Below, piece by piece: positions 1-7,173 of a stretch of 12,215 nucleotides of DNA. Source of the stretch: Bacillota bacterium (lineage in GTDB: Bacteria > Bacillota > Clostridia > Christensenellales > Aristaeellaceae); the NCBI GenBank assembly GCA_023391725.1, contig JAEWAH010000072.1, positions 1 to 12,215 on the forward strand, in the 5' to 3' direction. Numbering within the stretch: position 1 is the stretch's first letter; each line of letters opens with the position of its first letter. A program made the position numbers and the translations under genes. The notes under the pieces are model-generated. The model was not told where the DNA came from and did no database searches. It worked only from the letters and a program-made list of their open reading frames with translations.

Positions 1-1723
1 CGTCAAGGCGGCGGAGGCCGCCCGGCGGGGCATCGCCCCCAGCTTTCTGGCGGGCTTTCGCGGCGGCGCCGTCATGGGCATGGCCGTGGTGGGTGCCAGC
101 CTGCTGGGCGTCACCGCCGTGCTGGCGCTGACGGGCAGTTCCACGGCCATACTGGGCTTCTCCTTCGGTGCCAGTTCCCTGGCGCTGTTCGCCAAGGCCG
201 GCGGCGGCATCTTCACCAAGACCGCCGACATCGCCGCGGACCTTACCGGCAAAGTGGAACTGGGCATCCCCGAGGATGACCCCCGCAACCCCGCCGTTAT
301 CGCCGACAACGTGGGTGACAACGTGGGCGACGTGGCCGGCATGGGCGCTGACCTGTTCGACTCCAACGTGGCTTCCATTGCAGCGGCCATGGTTATCGCT
401 ATCGGGCTGGATAAGCTCAATGGCAGCAACAACCTGAACCTTCTGTTCTGCTTTGGCGCGCTGGGCCTTCTGGCCTCTATCATCGGCGTGCTTGTCTCCA
501 AGGTAGGCAAATCCGGGAATCCTGGCCGCGCCCTGAACAACGGCACCTACCTTACCTGCGGCATCTTCGCCGTGCTAACCCTTGGCGCCTTCCTCCTGGG
601 CGGCTACGAAATGCGGCTGTGGGGCGCTGCCATGCTGGGCATGGTCGCTGGCGTCGTCATTGGCTTTACCAGCGAGATCTTCACGGGCGATGATAAAAAG
701 CCCGTGGCCAAGGTGGCCGAGGCCTGCAAGAGCGGCCCCGCCTTCACCATCCTTTCCGGCATGAGCTACGGCTTCATCTCCGCTTTCCCCTCTTTGGTGG
801 GTATCGGCTTGGCAGCCCTTTTATCCTACCACCTATGCGCGCCCATGGGCGGCGATTATGCCATGTTGGGTATCGCCTTCTCCGCCATCGGCATGCTGTC
901 TGTGGTTGGCATGATCATCTCCAACGACGCTTACGGCCCCATCGTGGATAACGCCCGCGGCGTTGCCGAAATGGGCGGCCTGGGCGATAAGGTCCTGGAG
1001 ATCACCGACGAGCTGGACGCCGCCGGCAACACTGCCAAGGCCATCACCAAGGGCTTCGCCATCGGCGCAGCGGGCCTTACCGTTATCGCTCTGCTGGGCG
1101 CTTTCCAGGAGATCGTGCAGCAAGCGGCCCCTGCTGTTCAGGTGGTCTTTGACCTGATGAACCCCACCGTATTCTTCGGCCTGCTGGTAGGCGTGGCCGT
1201 ACCTGCTGTGTTCTCCGCTATGCTGATGATGGGCGTCAACCGTAACGCCCAGCGCATGGTCGCCGAGATCCACCGCCAGTTCAAAGAGATCCCGGGCCTG
1301 AAAGAAGGCAAAGAAGGCGTGCACCCCGAGTATGACAAGTGCATCGACATCGCCACCAAGGGCGCGCTGAAGGAACTGATCCCCGCCGGCCTTGTGACCA
1401 TTATTGTCACGTTGATCGTGGGCTTTGTGGGCGGCGTGAACGCCATCGCAGGCTACCTCACCGGCAATATCACCTGCGGCCTCTTGCTGGCGCTGCTCAT
1501 GAGCAACGCGGGCGGCCTGTGGGATAACGCCAAGAAGTTCATCGAATCCGGAAACTGCGGCGGCAAGGGCTCCGACGCCCACAAGGCGGCCGTCATTGGC
1601 GACACGGTTGGCGATCCCTTCAAGGATACCGCCGGTCCCTCCATCAATACCCAGGTCACCGTGGTGTCCCTGATCTCCTCCCTCACCGCGGCCCTGTTCC
1701 TGTCCCTCTCCCTGATCAAGTAA
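1..1723 (+). CDS. hppA: Membrane-bound proton-translocating pyrophosphatase, K+-independent type, 5' partial
   Basis: This integral membrane pump couples hydrolysis of pyrophosphate to cation export across the cytoplasmic membrane. The frame is open from nucleotide 2 and about 573 residues are visible. The family is usually about 660-700 residues, so roughly 100 N-terminal residues lie outside the window. Hallmarks seen are FRGGAVMG near the start, the pyrophosphate/Mg-binding stretch GIPEDDPRNPAVIADNVGDN (about nt 260-322) followed by VAGMGADLFDS, and the C-terminal DTVGDPFKDTAGPSIN. Many hydrophobic segments separate these loops. In the motif after DELDAAGNT the key positions are Lys (codon 1037-1039) and Thr (codon 1046-1048). 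K+-dependent enzymes have Ala and Gly there, so this is the K+-independent class, which is known to pump H+. The cation is inferred from that signature. The gene ends at a strong terminator, 23 nt after the stop. Confidence 0.96.
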   Translation, partial: VKAAEAARRGIAPSFLAGFRGGAVMGMAVVGASLLGVTAVLALTGSSTAILGFSFGASSLALFAKAGGGIFTKTADIAADLTGKVELGIPEDDPRNPAVIADNVGDNVGDVAGMGADLFDSNVASIAAAMVIAIGLDKLNGSNNLNLLFCFGALGLLASIIGVLVSKVGKSGNPGRALNNGTYLTCGIFAVLTLGAFLLGGYEMRLWGAAMLGMVAGVVIGFTSEIFTGDDKKPVAKVAEACKSGPAFTILSGMSYGFISAFPSLVGIGLAALLSYHLCAPMGGDYAMLGIAFSAIGMLSVVGMIISNDAYGPIVDNARGVAEMGGLGDKVLEITDELDAAGNTAKAITKGFAIGAAGLTVIALLGAFQEIVQQAAPAVQVVFDLMNPTVFFGLLVGVAVPAVFSAMLMMGVNRNAQRMVAEIHRQFKEIPGLKEGKEGVHPEYDKCIDIATKGALKELIPAGLVTIIVTLIVGFVGGVNAIAGYLTGNITCGLLLALLMSNAGGLWDNAKKFIESGNCGGKGSDAHKAAVIGDTVGDPFKDTAGPSINTQVTVVSLISSLTAALFLSLSLIK

Positions 1724-1746
1724 GCATTCGTAACAAAGCAAAAAGT

Positions 1747-1781
1747 CCCGGGGGCGGAATCACCGCCTCCGGGATTTTTTA
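1747..1781. terminator. Bidirectional intrinsic terminator between hppA and the convergent transporter
   Basis: A 12-bp stem (1747-1758 with 1764-1775, one G-U pair on the plus strand) has a 5-nt loop and is followed by six T. On the other side an A run (1741-1745) supplies a U tract for minus-strand transcripts. It therefore fits termination of hppA and also of the converging transporter gene. Confidence 0.9.
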
Positions 1782-1856
1782 TGGGAGAAATCCTCACCCA
1801 AGACTAAAGCTTTCATGACGAGCTCTTTACCTGCGGATTGTAGGATTATTAATGGT

Positions 1857-3122
1857 TCATCTCCAGATCATCCAAATCAGCACATATCCCGTGACTGTCG
1901 CGGCCAGGGTAAAAGGCACGCTGATCTTCATAAACTCTTTGGCGCTGACCGTATGCCCATTCTTTCGCAGAATACCCAGCGCAGTAATATTGGCGGAGGC
2001 GCCTATGGGGGTGAGATTTCCGCCCAACGTGGCGCCAGACAACAGGCCGAAGTAAAGGATAATGGGATCTACGCCCATGATACCCGCAATACTGGCAGTT
2101 ACGGGCAGCATGGTGGCGATGTAGGGAATGTTGTCTATGAAGGCGGAAAAGAGTACCGAGGCCCAAGTGAGAAGGGTATAGATCACAAACAGATTATTGT
2201 TGCTTACAGAGACAAAGAGATGCCCGATCTGATCCACCACTCCCGCCTCTTTGATTCCCTCAATAACGATGAACAGTCCGCCAAGCAAAAGCAGGGTAAA
2301 ATAGTCGATATCGCCAAGCACCTTAGCAGCCATGCGCCAGTCTCTTTTGCGCACCGCCGCCCGCGTAAGGCCCACGGCCATCAGCGAAAGACAGATCAGG
2401 CCATTGGTGATATGCGGCTTTTCAGGGATAAAGGAAGCAAGGATCAAAAGAAGAACGGTTGCCATAAGAAGATAAGTAGGGAAATAATCATTGACCTCGG
2501 CTTTTTCCTGCGCGCTGACGGGCCTTTCCTGCTTGCGAAATACCAAAAGCAGCACAAGGGCCGCAACGATGGCCCCGGCCTCCACTACAAAGAACATGCC
2601 GGGCTTGCCCCGAAAGACAAAGAAATCAAGAAAATCCAACCCTGCGTACCCGCCCAGAAGGATGGAGGTGGTATCCCCCACCAGGGTCGCGGCGCCCTGG
2701 ATGTTAGAGGAGACGGCGATGGCAATGATACCGGGAACGGGTGATATATCAAGTTTTTTGGAGATGGTCAAGGCGATGGGCGCAACGATCAGAACGGTGG
2801 CCACGTTATCCACAAATGCCGATATGACCCCCGCAAACAGCGCAAGGGCGATAATGGCCCACTTTACATTGGGCGTTCGTTCAATGATGTAATCCGCCAT
2901 TCTTGCGGGCATCCTGGATTCGATAAACAGCGACACCGTGCCCATGGTCCCGGCGATCATCATGAGTACGTTCCAGTCCACCGCGGAAAACATCTTCTCC
3001 TTTGGCAGGATGCCCAGGACTACAAAGCACCCCGCCGAAAAAAGGGCAATGTATGCCCGGAAACCTGGAAAAACCAAGAGCAAAATATAGGTGGCCAAAA
3101 ACAATCCCAATGCAAGCAGCAT
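1857..3122 (-). CDS. ArsB/NhaD (SLC13-like, CitMHS fold) family ion transporter
   Basis: A polytopic membrane protein of 421 residues, about ten to twelve hydrophobic segments by eye. It has the two-fold pseudo-repeat of the ion transporter superfamily: a FVDN motif near residue 103 in the first half and FIDN near residue 328 in the second. Each is followed by a helix and a glycine-rich hairpin, the second being GGNLTPIGAS near residue 367. That glycine-rich motif is typical of ArsB, P-protein and NhaD carriers. The likely job is anion or Na+/H+ linked transport; the substrate cannot be read from sequence. No arsR, arsA or arsC lies nearby, so arsenite export is not supported. The ATG at 3122 is preferred over the TTG one codon upstream because AGGAGG sits 6 nt before the ATG. 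The gene stands alone, divergent from the dehydrogenase operon and convergent with hppA. Confidence 0.88.
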   Translation of the reverse strand: MLLALGLFLATYILLLVFPGFRAYIALFSAGCFVVLGILPKEKMFSAVDWNVLMMIAGTMGTVSLFIESRMPARMADYIIERTPNVKWAIIALALFAGVISAFVDNVATVLIVAPIALTISKKLDISPVPGIIAIAVSSNIQGAATLVGDTTSILLGGYAGLDFLDFFVFRGKPGMFFVVEAGAIVAALVLLLVFRKQERPVSAQEKAEVNDYFPTYLLMATVLLLILASFIPEKPHITNGLICLSLMAVGLTRAAVRKRDWRMAAKVLGDIDYFTLLLLGGLFIVIEGIKEAGVVDQIGHLFVSVSNNNLFVIYTLLTWASVLFSAFIDNIPYIATMLPVTASIAGIMGVDPIILYFGLLSGATLGGNLTPIGASANITALGILRKNGHTVSAKEFMKISVPFTLAATVTGYVLIWMIWR

Positions 3123-3164
3123 CAAATCCCTCCTTCTAAGCCGCGTCAGTGCATGGCTCCCTTT

Positions 3165-3193
3165 ATTCTACCATATACCCGGCGGAGCGCCAA
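3165..3193 (-). promoter_or_regulatory. Probable sigma-70 type promoter of the ArsB/NhaD-type transporter
   Basis: Read on the minus strand: -35 TTGGCG (3188-3193), 17-nt spacer, extended -10 TGGTAGAAT (hexamer 3165-3170, TGG 3171-3173). It lies about 43 nt upstream of the transporter start. The assignment rests on hexamer match only. Confidence 0.55.
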
Positions 3194-3324
3194 GGTAAGC
3201 GGGAAAAGGGACCACTTTGGCCGGAATTTGGTTGCAAAGCGCAAAAAGCGACATCCCTGCAGGCGGAAGAAGGAGTTTCCTGTGCCGAAGGGAATTATTA
3301 AAGCCGGAAAGGGAGGTATTCTTT

Positions 3325-4290
3325 GTGAAGATCGTGGTCCTGGACGGGCATGCACTGAATCCCGGCGATTTAAGCTGGGAGGAGATCGGCAAATTGGGAG
3401 AACTGACGGTGTACGACCGGACCCCGCCCGGGGAGGTGGTTTCCCGCATCGGAGACGCGCCGGTGGTGTTCACCAACAAGACTATTTTGAACGAAACAGT
3501 TTTGAACGCGTGCCCGAATTTGAAGTATGTAGGCGTACTGGCCACCGGCTACAATGTAGTAGACGTGCAGGCCGCAGGGAAGCGCAATATCTGCGTGACA
3601 AACATCCCCAGCTACAGCACCATGTCGGTAAACCAGATGGTGTTTGCGCTGCTCCTGGAGATCTGCCTGCATGTAGGCCACCACAGCCGCCGGGTGCACG
3701 AGGGCGCATGGACAAAAAGTGCGGATTTTGCCTTCTGGGAATATCCGCTCATGGAGATCGCTGGAAAGACCATGGGGCTCATCGGCTTTGGGCAGATCGG
3801 GAAAAAGGTGGCGCAAACGGCGATGGCCATGGGCATGGAGGTGCTTGTTTACACCCCCCATCCCGACAAGGCCCTGGAAAAAGAGGGGCTGCATTTTGCC
3901 TCTTTGGACGAAGTGTTGTCCCGGTCACATGTCGTCTCGCTTCACTGCCCGCTGACACGCGACAACGCGGGAATGATCAACAAGCAGACCCTCTCCAAAA
4001 TGCGCAACGGCGCGATTCTCCTCAATACCGCCCGGGGCGGGCTGGTGGTGGAAGCGGACCTTCGGGAAGCGCTGGAGAGCAAAAAGCTGTACGCCGCCGG
4101 GGTGGATGTGGCGGCTGTGGAGCCCCTCCCCAAGGAGAGCCCGCTTTTAGGCGCCCCCAACCTGATCATTACCCCGCACATCGCCTGGGCGCCTAAGGAA
4201 GCCAGGGTGCGGCTTATGCATATCGCGGCGGATAACCTTCAAAAATATCTGAACGGCAATACTGTCAACCGGGTCTCGCCGCAGGCTTAA
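3325..4290 (+). CDS. D-2-hydroxyacid dehydrogenase (hydroxypyruvate/glycerate dehydrogenase-like)
   Basis: NAD-dependent cytoplasmic reductase/dehydrogenase of the D-isomer specific 2-hydroxyacid family, 321 residues, a normal length. The nucleotide-binding fold shows GFGQIG at residues 154-159. The catalytic residues are present: Arg237 in NTARGG, Glu266 in VDVAAVEP, and His285 in ITPHIAWA. The N-terminal substrate domain has the family pattern LATGYNVVDVQAA near residue 72. The HIAWAPKEAR context resembles glycerate/hydroxypyruvate reductases more than PdxB or SerA, and there is no C-terminal ACT domain. The substrate remains inferred. The GTG start at 3325 is chosen because GGGAGG lies 8 nt upstream and the protein then begins with the expected KIVVLDG strand. 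The in-frame ATG at 3217 would add 36 residues without family character. An M42 peptidase gene follows after 46 nt, probably in the same operon. Confidence 0.93.
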   Translation: MKIVVLDGHALNPGDLSWEEIGKLGELTVYDRTPPGEVVSRIGDAPVVFTNKTILNETVLNACPNLKYVGVLATGYNVVDVQAAGKRNICVTNIPSYSTMSVNQMVFALLLEICLHVGHHSRRVHEGAWTKSADFAFWEYPLMEIAGKTMGLIGFGQIGKKVAQTAMAMGMEVLVYTPHPDKALEKEGLHFASLDEVLSRSHVVSLHCPLTRDNAGMINKQTLSKMRNGAILLNTARGGLVVEADLREALESKKLYAAGVDVAAVEPLPKESPLLGAPNLIITPHIAWAPKEARVRLMHIAADNLQKYLNGNTVNRVSPQA

Positions 4291-4336
4291 GGCGGTCCAT
4301 CCAGAGGCCCGGAATATTCAAAAGGAGTCAAAGCAG

Positions 4337-5365
4337 ATGCGCGCATTGGAAGACGCCGTTTCCTATATCCAAACCCTGTGCAGGATCCCCAGCCCCACAG
4401 GCTTTACCACCCAGGCGGAAAAGTACCTGATGGATACGCTCAAAGGGATGGGTTATTCGCCCGTCCGCACCCCTAAAGGCACGGTGGTATGCGACCTTGG
4501 CGGCCAGGGTGAACCTCTTTTGCTGGCGGCCCACGTGGATACCCTGGGGCTCATGGTACGCAGCATCAAGTCCACCGGCCGCCTGCGCTATACGCTGATC
4601 GGCGGATACAACGACAACGCCATAGAGAATGAGACCGTCGTAATCCATACCCGCGAAGGGAAAACCTATTCCGGAACGGTGCAGTCGACCAAGGCTTCCA
4701 TGCACGTGTTCGGCGACACCACGGAGGTGAAGCGCAGCAGCGAGACGCTGGAGATCGTGGTGGACGAACTGGCAGACAGTGAACAGGCCATAAAAGATCT
4801 GGGCATCGCGCCGGGGGACTTTATAAGCCTTGATCCCCGCACGCAGGTAACGGAGTCGGGGTACATCAAAAGCCGCCACCTGGATGACAAAGCTTCCAGC
4901 GGCATTTTGCTTTCGCTGGCGCGCATGGTCAAGGAAAAGGAAGTGACCCTCAAGCGCCATGTGCATTTGATGTTCACGGTGTACGAGGAAGTCGGGCACG
5001 GGGCTTCGGCGTATCTTCCCCGTGAACTCAAAGACATGATCGCGGTGGACATGGGCTGTGTGGGGGACGACCTGAATTGCGATGAGACCATGGTCTCCAT
5101 CTGCGCCAAAGATTCCGCCGGGCCGTACAACTATGAGCTCACGGGCGAACTCATCGCTCTGGCCAAGGAAAAGGGCCTGAAATACGCGGTGGATATTTAT
5201 CCGCGTTACTCCTCAGATACCGCCACGGCGCTGCGCGCCGGGATGGAAGCAAGGCACGCGCTGATCGGGACAGGAGTGTTCGCCTCCCATGGGTATGAAA
5301 GGACGCACAAGCAGGGGGTAGAAAATACATTGAAACTGCTTGCGGCCTATGTTGCGAAGAAATAA
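4337..5365 (+). CDS. M42 family metallo-aminopeptidase (glutamyl aminopeptidase/endoglucanase-like, FrvX/TET type)
   Basis: Cytoplasmic di-metal aminopeptidase of 342 residues, the usual family length. M42 enzymes trim short peptides and characterised members form large tetrahedral dodecamers. All expected active-site residues can be placed: His66 and Asp68 in AAHVDT, the bridging Asp183 in HLDDKAS, the base Glu217 and ligand Glu218 in VYEEVGHG, Asp238 in AVDMG, and His324 in HGYERTH. The ATG is set by AGGAG 9 nt upstream. It is the second gene after the dehydrogenase, with a 46-nt gap, and is followed 27 nt after its stop by a strong terminator. Family assignment is firm. The peptide preference, and any metabolic link to the dehydrogenase, cannot be told from sequence. 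Older annotation of this family as cellulase is probably misleading. Confidence 0.95.
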   Translation: MRALEDAVSYIQTLCRIPSPTGFTTQAEKYLMDTLKGMGYSPVRTPKGTVVCDLGGQGEPLLLAAHVDTLGLMVRSIKSTGRLRYTLIGGYNDNAIENETVVIHTREGKTYSGTVQSTKASMHVFGDTTEVKRSSETLEIVVDELADSEQAIKDLGIAPGDFISLDPRTQVTESGYIKSRHLDDKASSGILLSLARMVKEKEVTLKRHVHLMFTVYEEVGHGASAYLPRELKDMIAVDMGCVGDDLNCDETMVSICAKDSAGPYNYELTGELIALAKEKGLKYAVDIYPRYSSDTATALRAGMEARHALIGTGVFASHGYERTHKQGVENTLKLLAAYVAKK

Positions 5366-5392
5366 TCGCATCTGTCGCATACATCCATATAG

Positions 5393-5435
5393 CGCAAGGC
5401 TTTCAGGTTGCAACCTGAAAGCCTTGCGTTTTTTT
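5393..5435 (+). terminator. Strong intrinsic terminator of the dehydrogenase-peptidase operon
   Basis: A perfect 36-bp palindrome: arm 5393-5410 pairs with 5411-5428 without mismatch, leaving a minimal TGCA loop, and seven T follow (5429-5435). The minus-strand side lacks a T tract, so it mainly serves the plus-strand operon. Confidence 0.93.
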
Positions 5436-5450
5436 ATAATCGCAAACTGG

Positions 5451-6884
5451 TTAGCCTTCCTGCCCTGCCACTTGTGCGCTTGCCTGGGGATCGGATACGA
5501 TGTTCCGTATCCATACCCCTTTCTTCACCAGGATCAGCCCGATGGTGCTTTTCACGATCTCAACCAGCTGGCAAATGGGATAGAGCATCATGATATCGAG
5601 ATCCGTCTTGTATACAAGCAGCAGCGCAAACGGAATATGGATCACCCATGAGTATACGCTGTCAAACAGGAACGTAATGATCGTCGAACCGCCGGAGCGG
5701 AGGGTAAAATAGCAGGCATGGGCAATGGAGTTGATGGGCATGATGCATGCGGCGGTCAGGATAAAGCGGACTGCCAGCGTCCGTACAGCCTCGTCCGTGT
5801 TGTAAAGGTGCGGAAATACAGGCGACAGGAGTGCCATTACACCGCCGATCACGATGCAGGAGAAAAAGCTGAAGCTCATCAACTTCCATACGTCTGACCG
5901 GGCGCGCCGCATATCGTTTGCGCCCAGTGCTTGCCCAATGATTACCGCCACCGCGTTGCCCATGGAGAGGAAGACTACGTTGAACAGATTGCTGATGGTG
6001 CTGGCGATGTTCAGCCCGGCCAGGACCATCAGCCCCCGGACCGAATAGATCTGCATCAACGTCGCTATCCCCATGGACCACAGCGCTTCATTGATCAAAA
6101 GGGGCATGCCTTTTTTCATAACCGAACGTAAAAGCCTTGCGGGAATTTTAAGCGTACGGTAGGCGCCGCGCATAAAGCCGTAGCGCTGTCTTTGGTGCGT
6201 ACCTATCACAATGATCATAAGTTCCACGAACCGGGAAATCACCGTTGCGATGGCTGCACCTTCCACGCCCAAGACGGGAAAGCCCAGGTTGCCGTAGATC
6301 AAGATCCAGTTCCCGCACAGGTTGGTAAGCACCGCAGCGATGCCGGCCTTCATGGGCAGCATCGTTTCACCCGCCTCGCGCAAGGTACCGGAATAGCTCT
6401 GTGTCAGCGCAAACGGAAAAAGCCCGAATAGCATGACGCGCAAATAGTCCCTGCCGCTGACTAACATCGTCTCCGCCGAAGCCGTATCGCCTTCGCCGGT
6501 GAGGTAGCCAAGAATCAACCGGTCTCCCCAGCCGATGAAGATGACAAGCGAAGCTAGAATGATGACAACAGATATCCAAAGCTTAATGCGGAAGGTATTG
6601 CGCAGGCCTTCCATATCCCCCGCTCCAAAATATTGGGCGCCAAAAATACCGGGGCCAGCCAAGCCGCCAAAGACACATAGATTGAATACAAACAAAAGCT
6701 GATTCGCAACGGCAACGCCCGCCATCTGTTCTGTACCGACTGCGCCAACCATGATGTTATCCAAAAGATTCACAAAATTCGAAACGCTGTTTTGAATAAT
6801 GATGGGAACGACGATGGCAAACACTGTCCGGTAGAAGGTGCGATCGCCAATCAGCGTCCGTTTGATTTTGCCCATGACTTGCAC
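5451..6884 (-). CDS. MATE family multidrug/metabolite efflux transporter
   Basis: Integral membrane antiporter of the MATE (NorM/DinF) superfamily, 477 residues with about twelve hydrophobic segments in two halves. Family features are the N-terminal PIIIQNSVSNFVNLLDNIMVG, the half-protein signature around NLCGNWILIYGNLGFPVLGV with GAAIATVISR, and the second-half NLFNVVFLSMGNAVAVIIGQ with ALGAND. MATE proteins export cationic drugs or metabolites in exchange for Na+ or H+; the substrate here is unknown. The start is placed at GTG 6884 because AGGAGG sits 9 nt upstream. The longer frame opening at TTG 6920 contains this ribosome binding site inside its coding part, and the ATG at 6875 is 18 nt from it. 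It is a single-gene unit with its own promoter, converging on the preceding operon. Confidence 0.94.
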   Translation of the reverse strand: MQVMGKIKRTLIGDRTFYRTVFAIVVPIIIQNSVSNFVNLLDNIMVGAVGTEQMAGVAVANQLLFVFNLCVFGGLAGPGIFGAQYFGAGDMEGLRNTFRIKLWISVVIILASLVIFIGWGDRLILGYLTGEGDTASAETMLVSGRDYLRVMLFGLFPFALTQSYSGTLREAGETMLPMKAGIAAVLTNLCGNWILIYGNLGFPVLGVEGAAIATVISRFVELMIIVIGTHQRQRYGFMRGAYRTLKIPARLLRSVMKKGMPLLINEALWSMGIATLMQIYSVRGLMVLAGLNIASTISNLFNVVFLSMGNAVAVIIGQALGANDMRRARSDVWKLMSFSFFSCIVIGGVMALLSPVFPHLYNTDEAVRTLAVRFILTAACIMPINSIAHACYFTLRSGGSTIITFLFDSVYSWVIHIPFALLLVYKTDLDIMMLYPICQLVEIVKSTIGLILVKKGVWIRNIVSDPQASAQVAGQEG

Positions 6885-6928
6885 TTGATGGCTCCTCCTG
6901 CGCTGGGATACTAAACCCAAGAAAATGT

Positions 6929-6957
6929 ATTATACCATGACACAGGGAAAATGTGTA
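6929..6957 (-). promoter_or_regulatory. Probable promoter of the MATE transporter gene
   Basis: Minus strand: -10 TATAAT (6929-6934) preceded by TGG, forming an extended -10. A 17-nt spacer and -35 TACACA (6952-6957, four of six matches) lie upstream. The expected start of transcription is near 6922, about 38 nt ahead of the GTG start. Confidence 0.7.
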
Positions 6958-7000
6958 CCGTAAAGTTGATTGCAGGATTTTTTACATGATTTGGGGGGAT

Positions 7001-7047
7001 AAAAAAACTGCTTCTCCGGTTCTGATGAGAATCACGGAATGAAGCAG
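7001..7047 (-). terminator. Intrinsic terminator downstream of the repeat lipoprotein gene
   Basis: On the minus strand a hairpin (outer arms 7041-7047 and 7008-7014, with further paired inner segments and a small bulge) runs directly into seven T (complement of the A run 7001-7007). It lies about 127 nt after the lipoprotein stop, so the transcript has a long structured 3' end. Confidence 0.82.
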
Positions 7048-7109
7048 ATTCTTTGTGTTGTATTGGATGGGGTTGCATAGGGGTAAAACCTTCCGGCATA
7101 GGGATTCTT

Positions 7110-7158
7110 AAGGGACTTGTCCCTTGTGCGGTGGGGTCCGGGGAGGCAGCGCCTCCCC
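7110..7158. repeat. Two adjacent short inverted repeats between lipoprotein stop and terminator
   Basis: Two compact hairpins are seen. One is 7110-7125 (AAGGGA and TCCCTT around CTTG). The other is a perfect 8-bp stem, 7140-7147 with 7151-7158, around a 3-nt loop. No T tract follows either one. The rest of 6958-7173 outside the terminator shows no gene. The GC-rich segment resembles intergenic filler repeats I associate with clostridial genomes, from memory and unverified. Confidence 0.6.
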
Positions 7159-7173
7159 GCCTCCCCGGAGGGC

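Noticed and set aside
833..1741. 302-residue open frame on the minus strand inside hppA
   Set aside because: It is antisense to a strongly conserved pyrophosphatase, is rich in Gly, His, Asp and Gln with no domain, and arises from GC-rich codon positions.
1815..2744. 309-residue plus-strand frame across the ArsB/NhaD-type gene
   Set aside because: It is antisense to a clear membrane protein; its composition is polar and low in complexity and no ribosome binding site was seen.
3153..4196. 347-residue frame overlapping the dehydrogenase in another frame
   Set aside because: It has a GTG with a plausible ribosome binding site near 3282, but the encoded sequence is Arg/Gly-rich without any motif, and the overlapping dehydrogenase has all catalytic residues.
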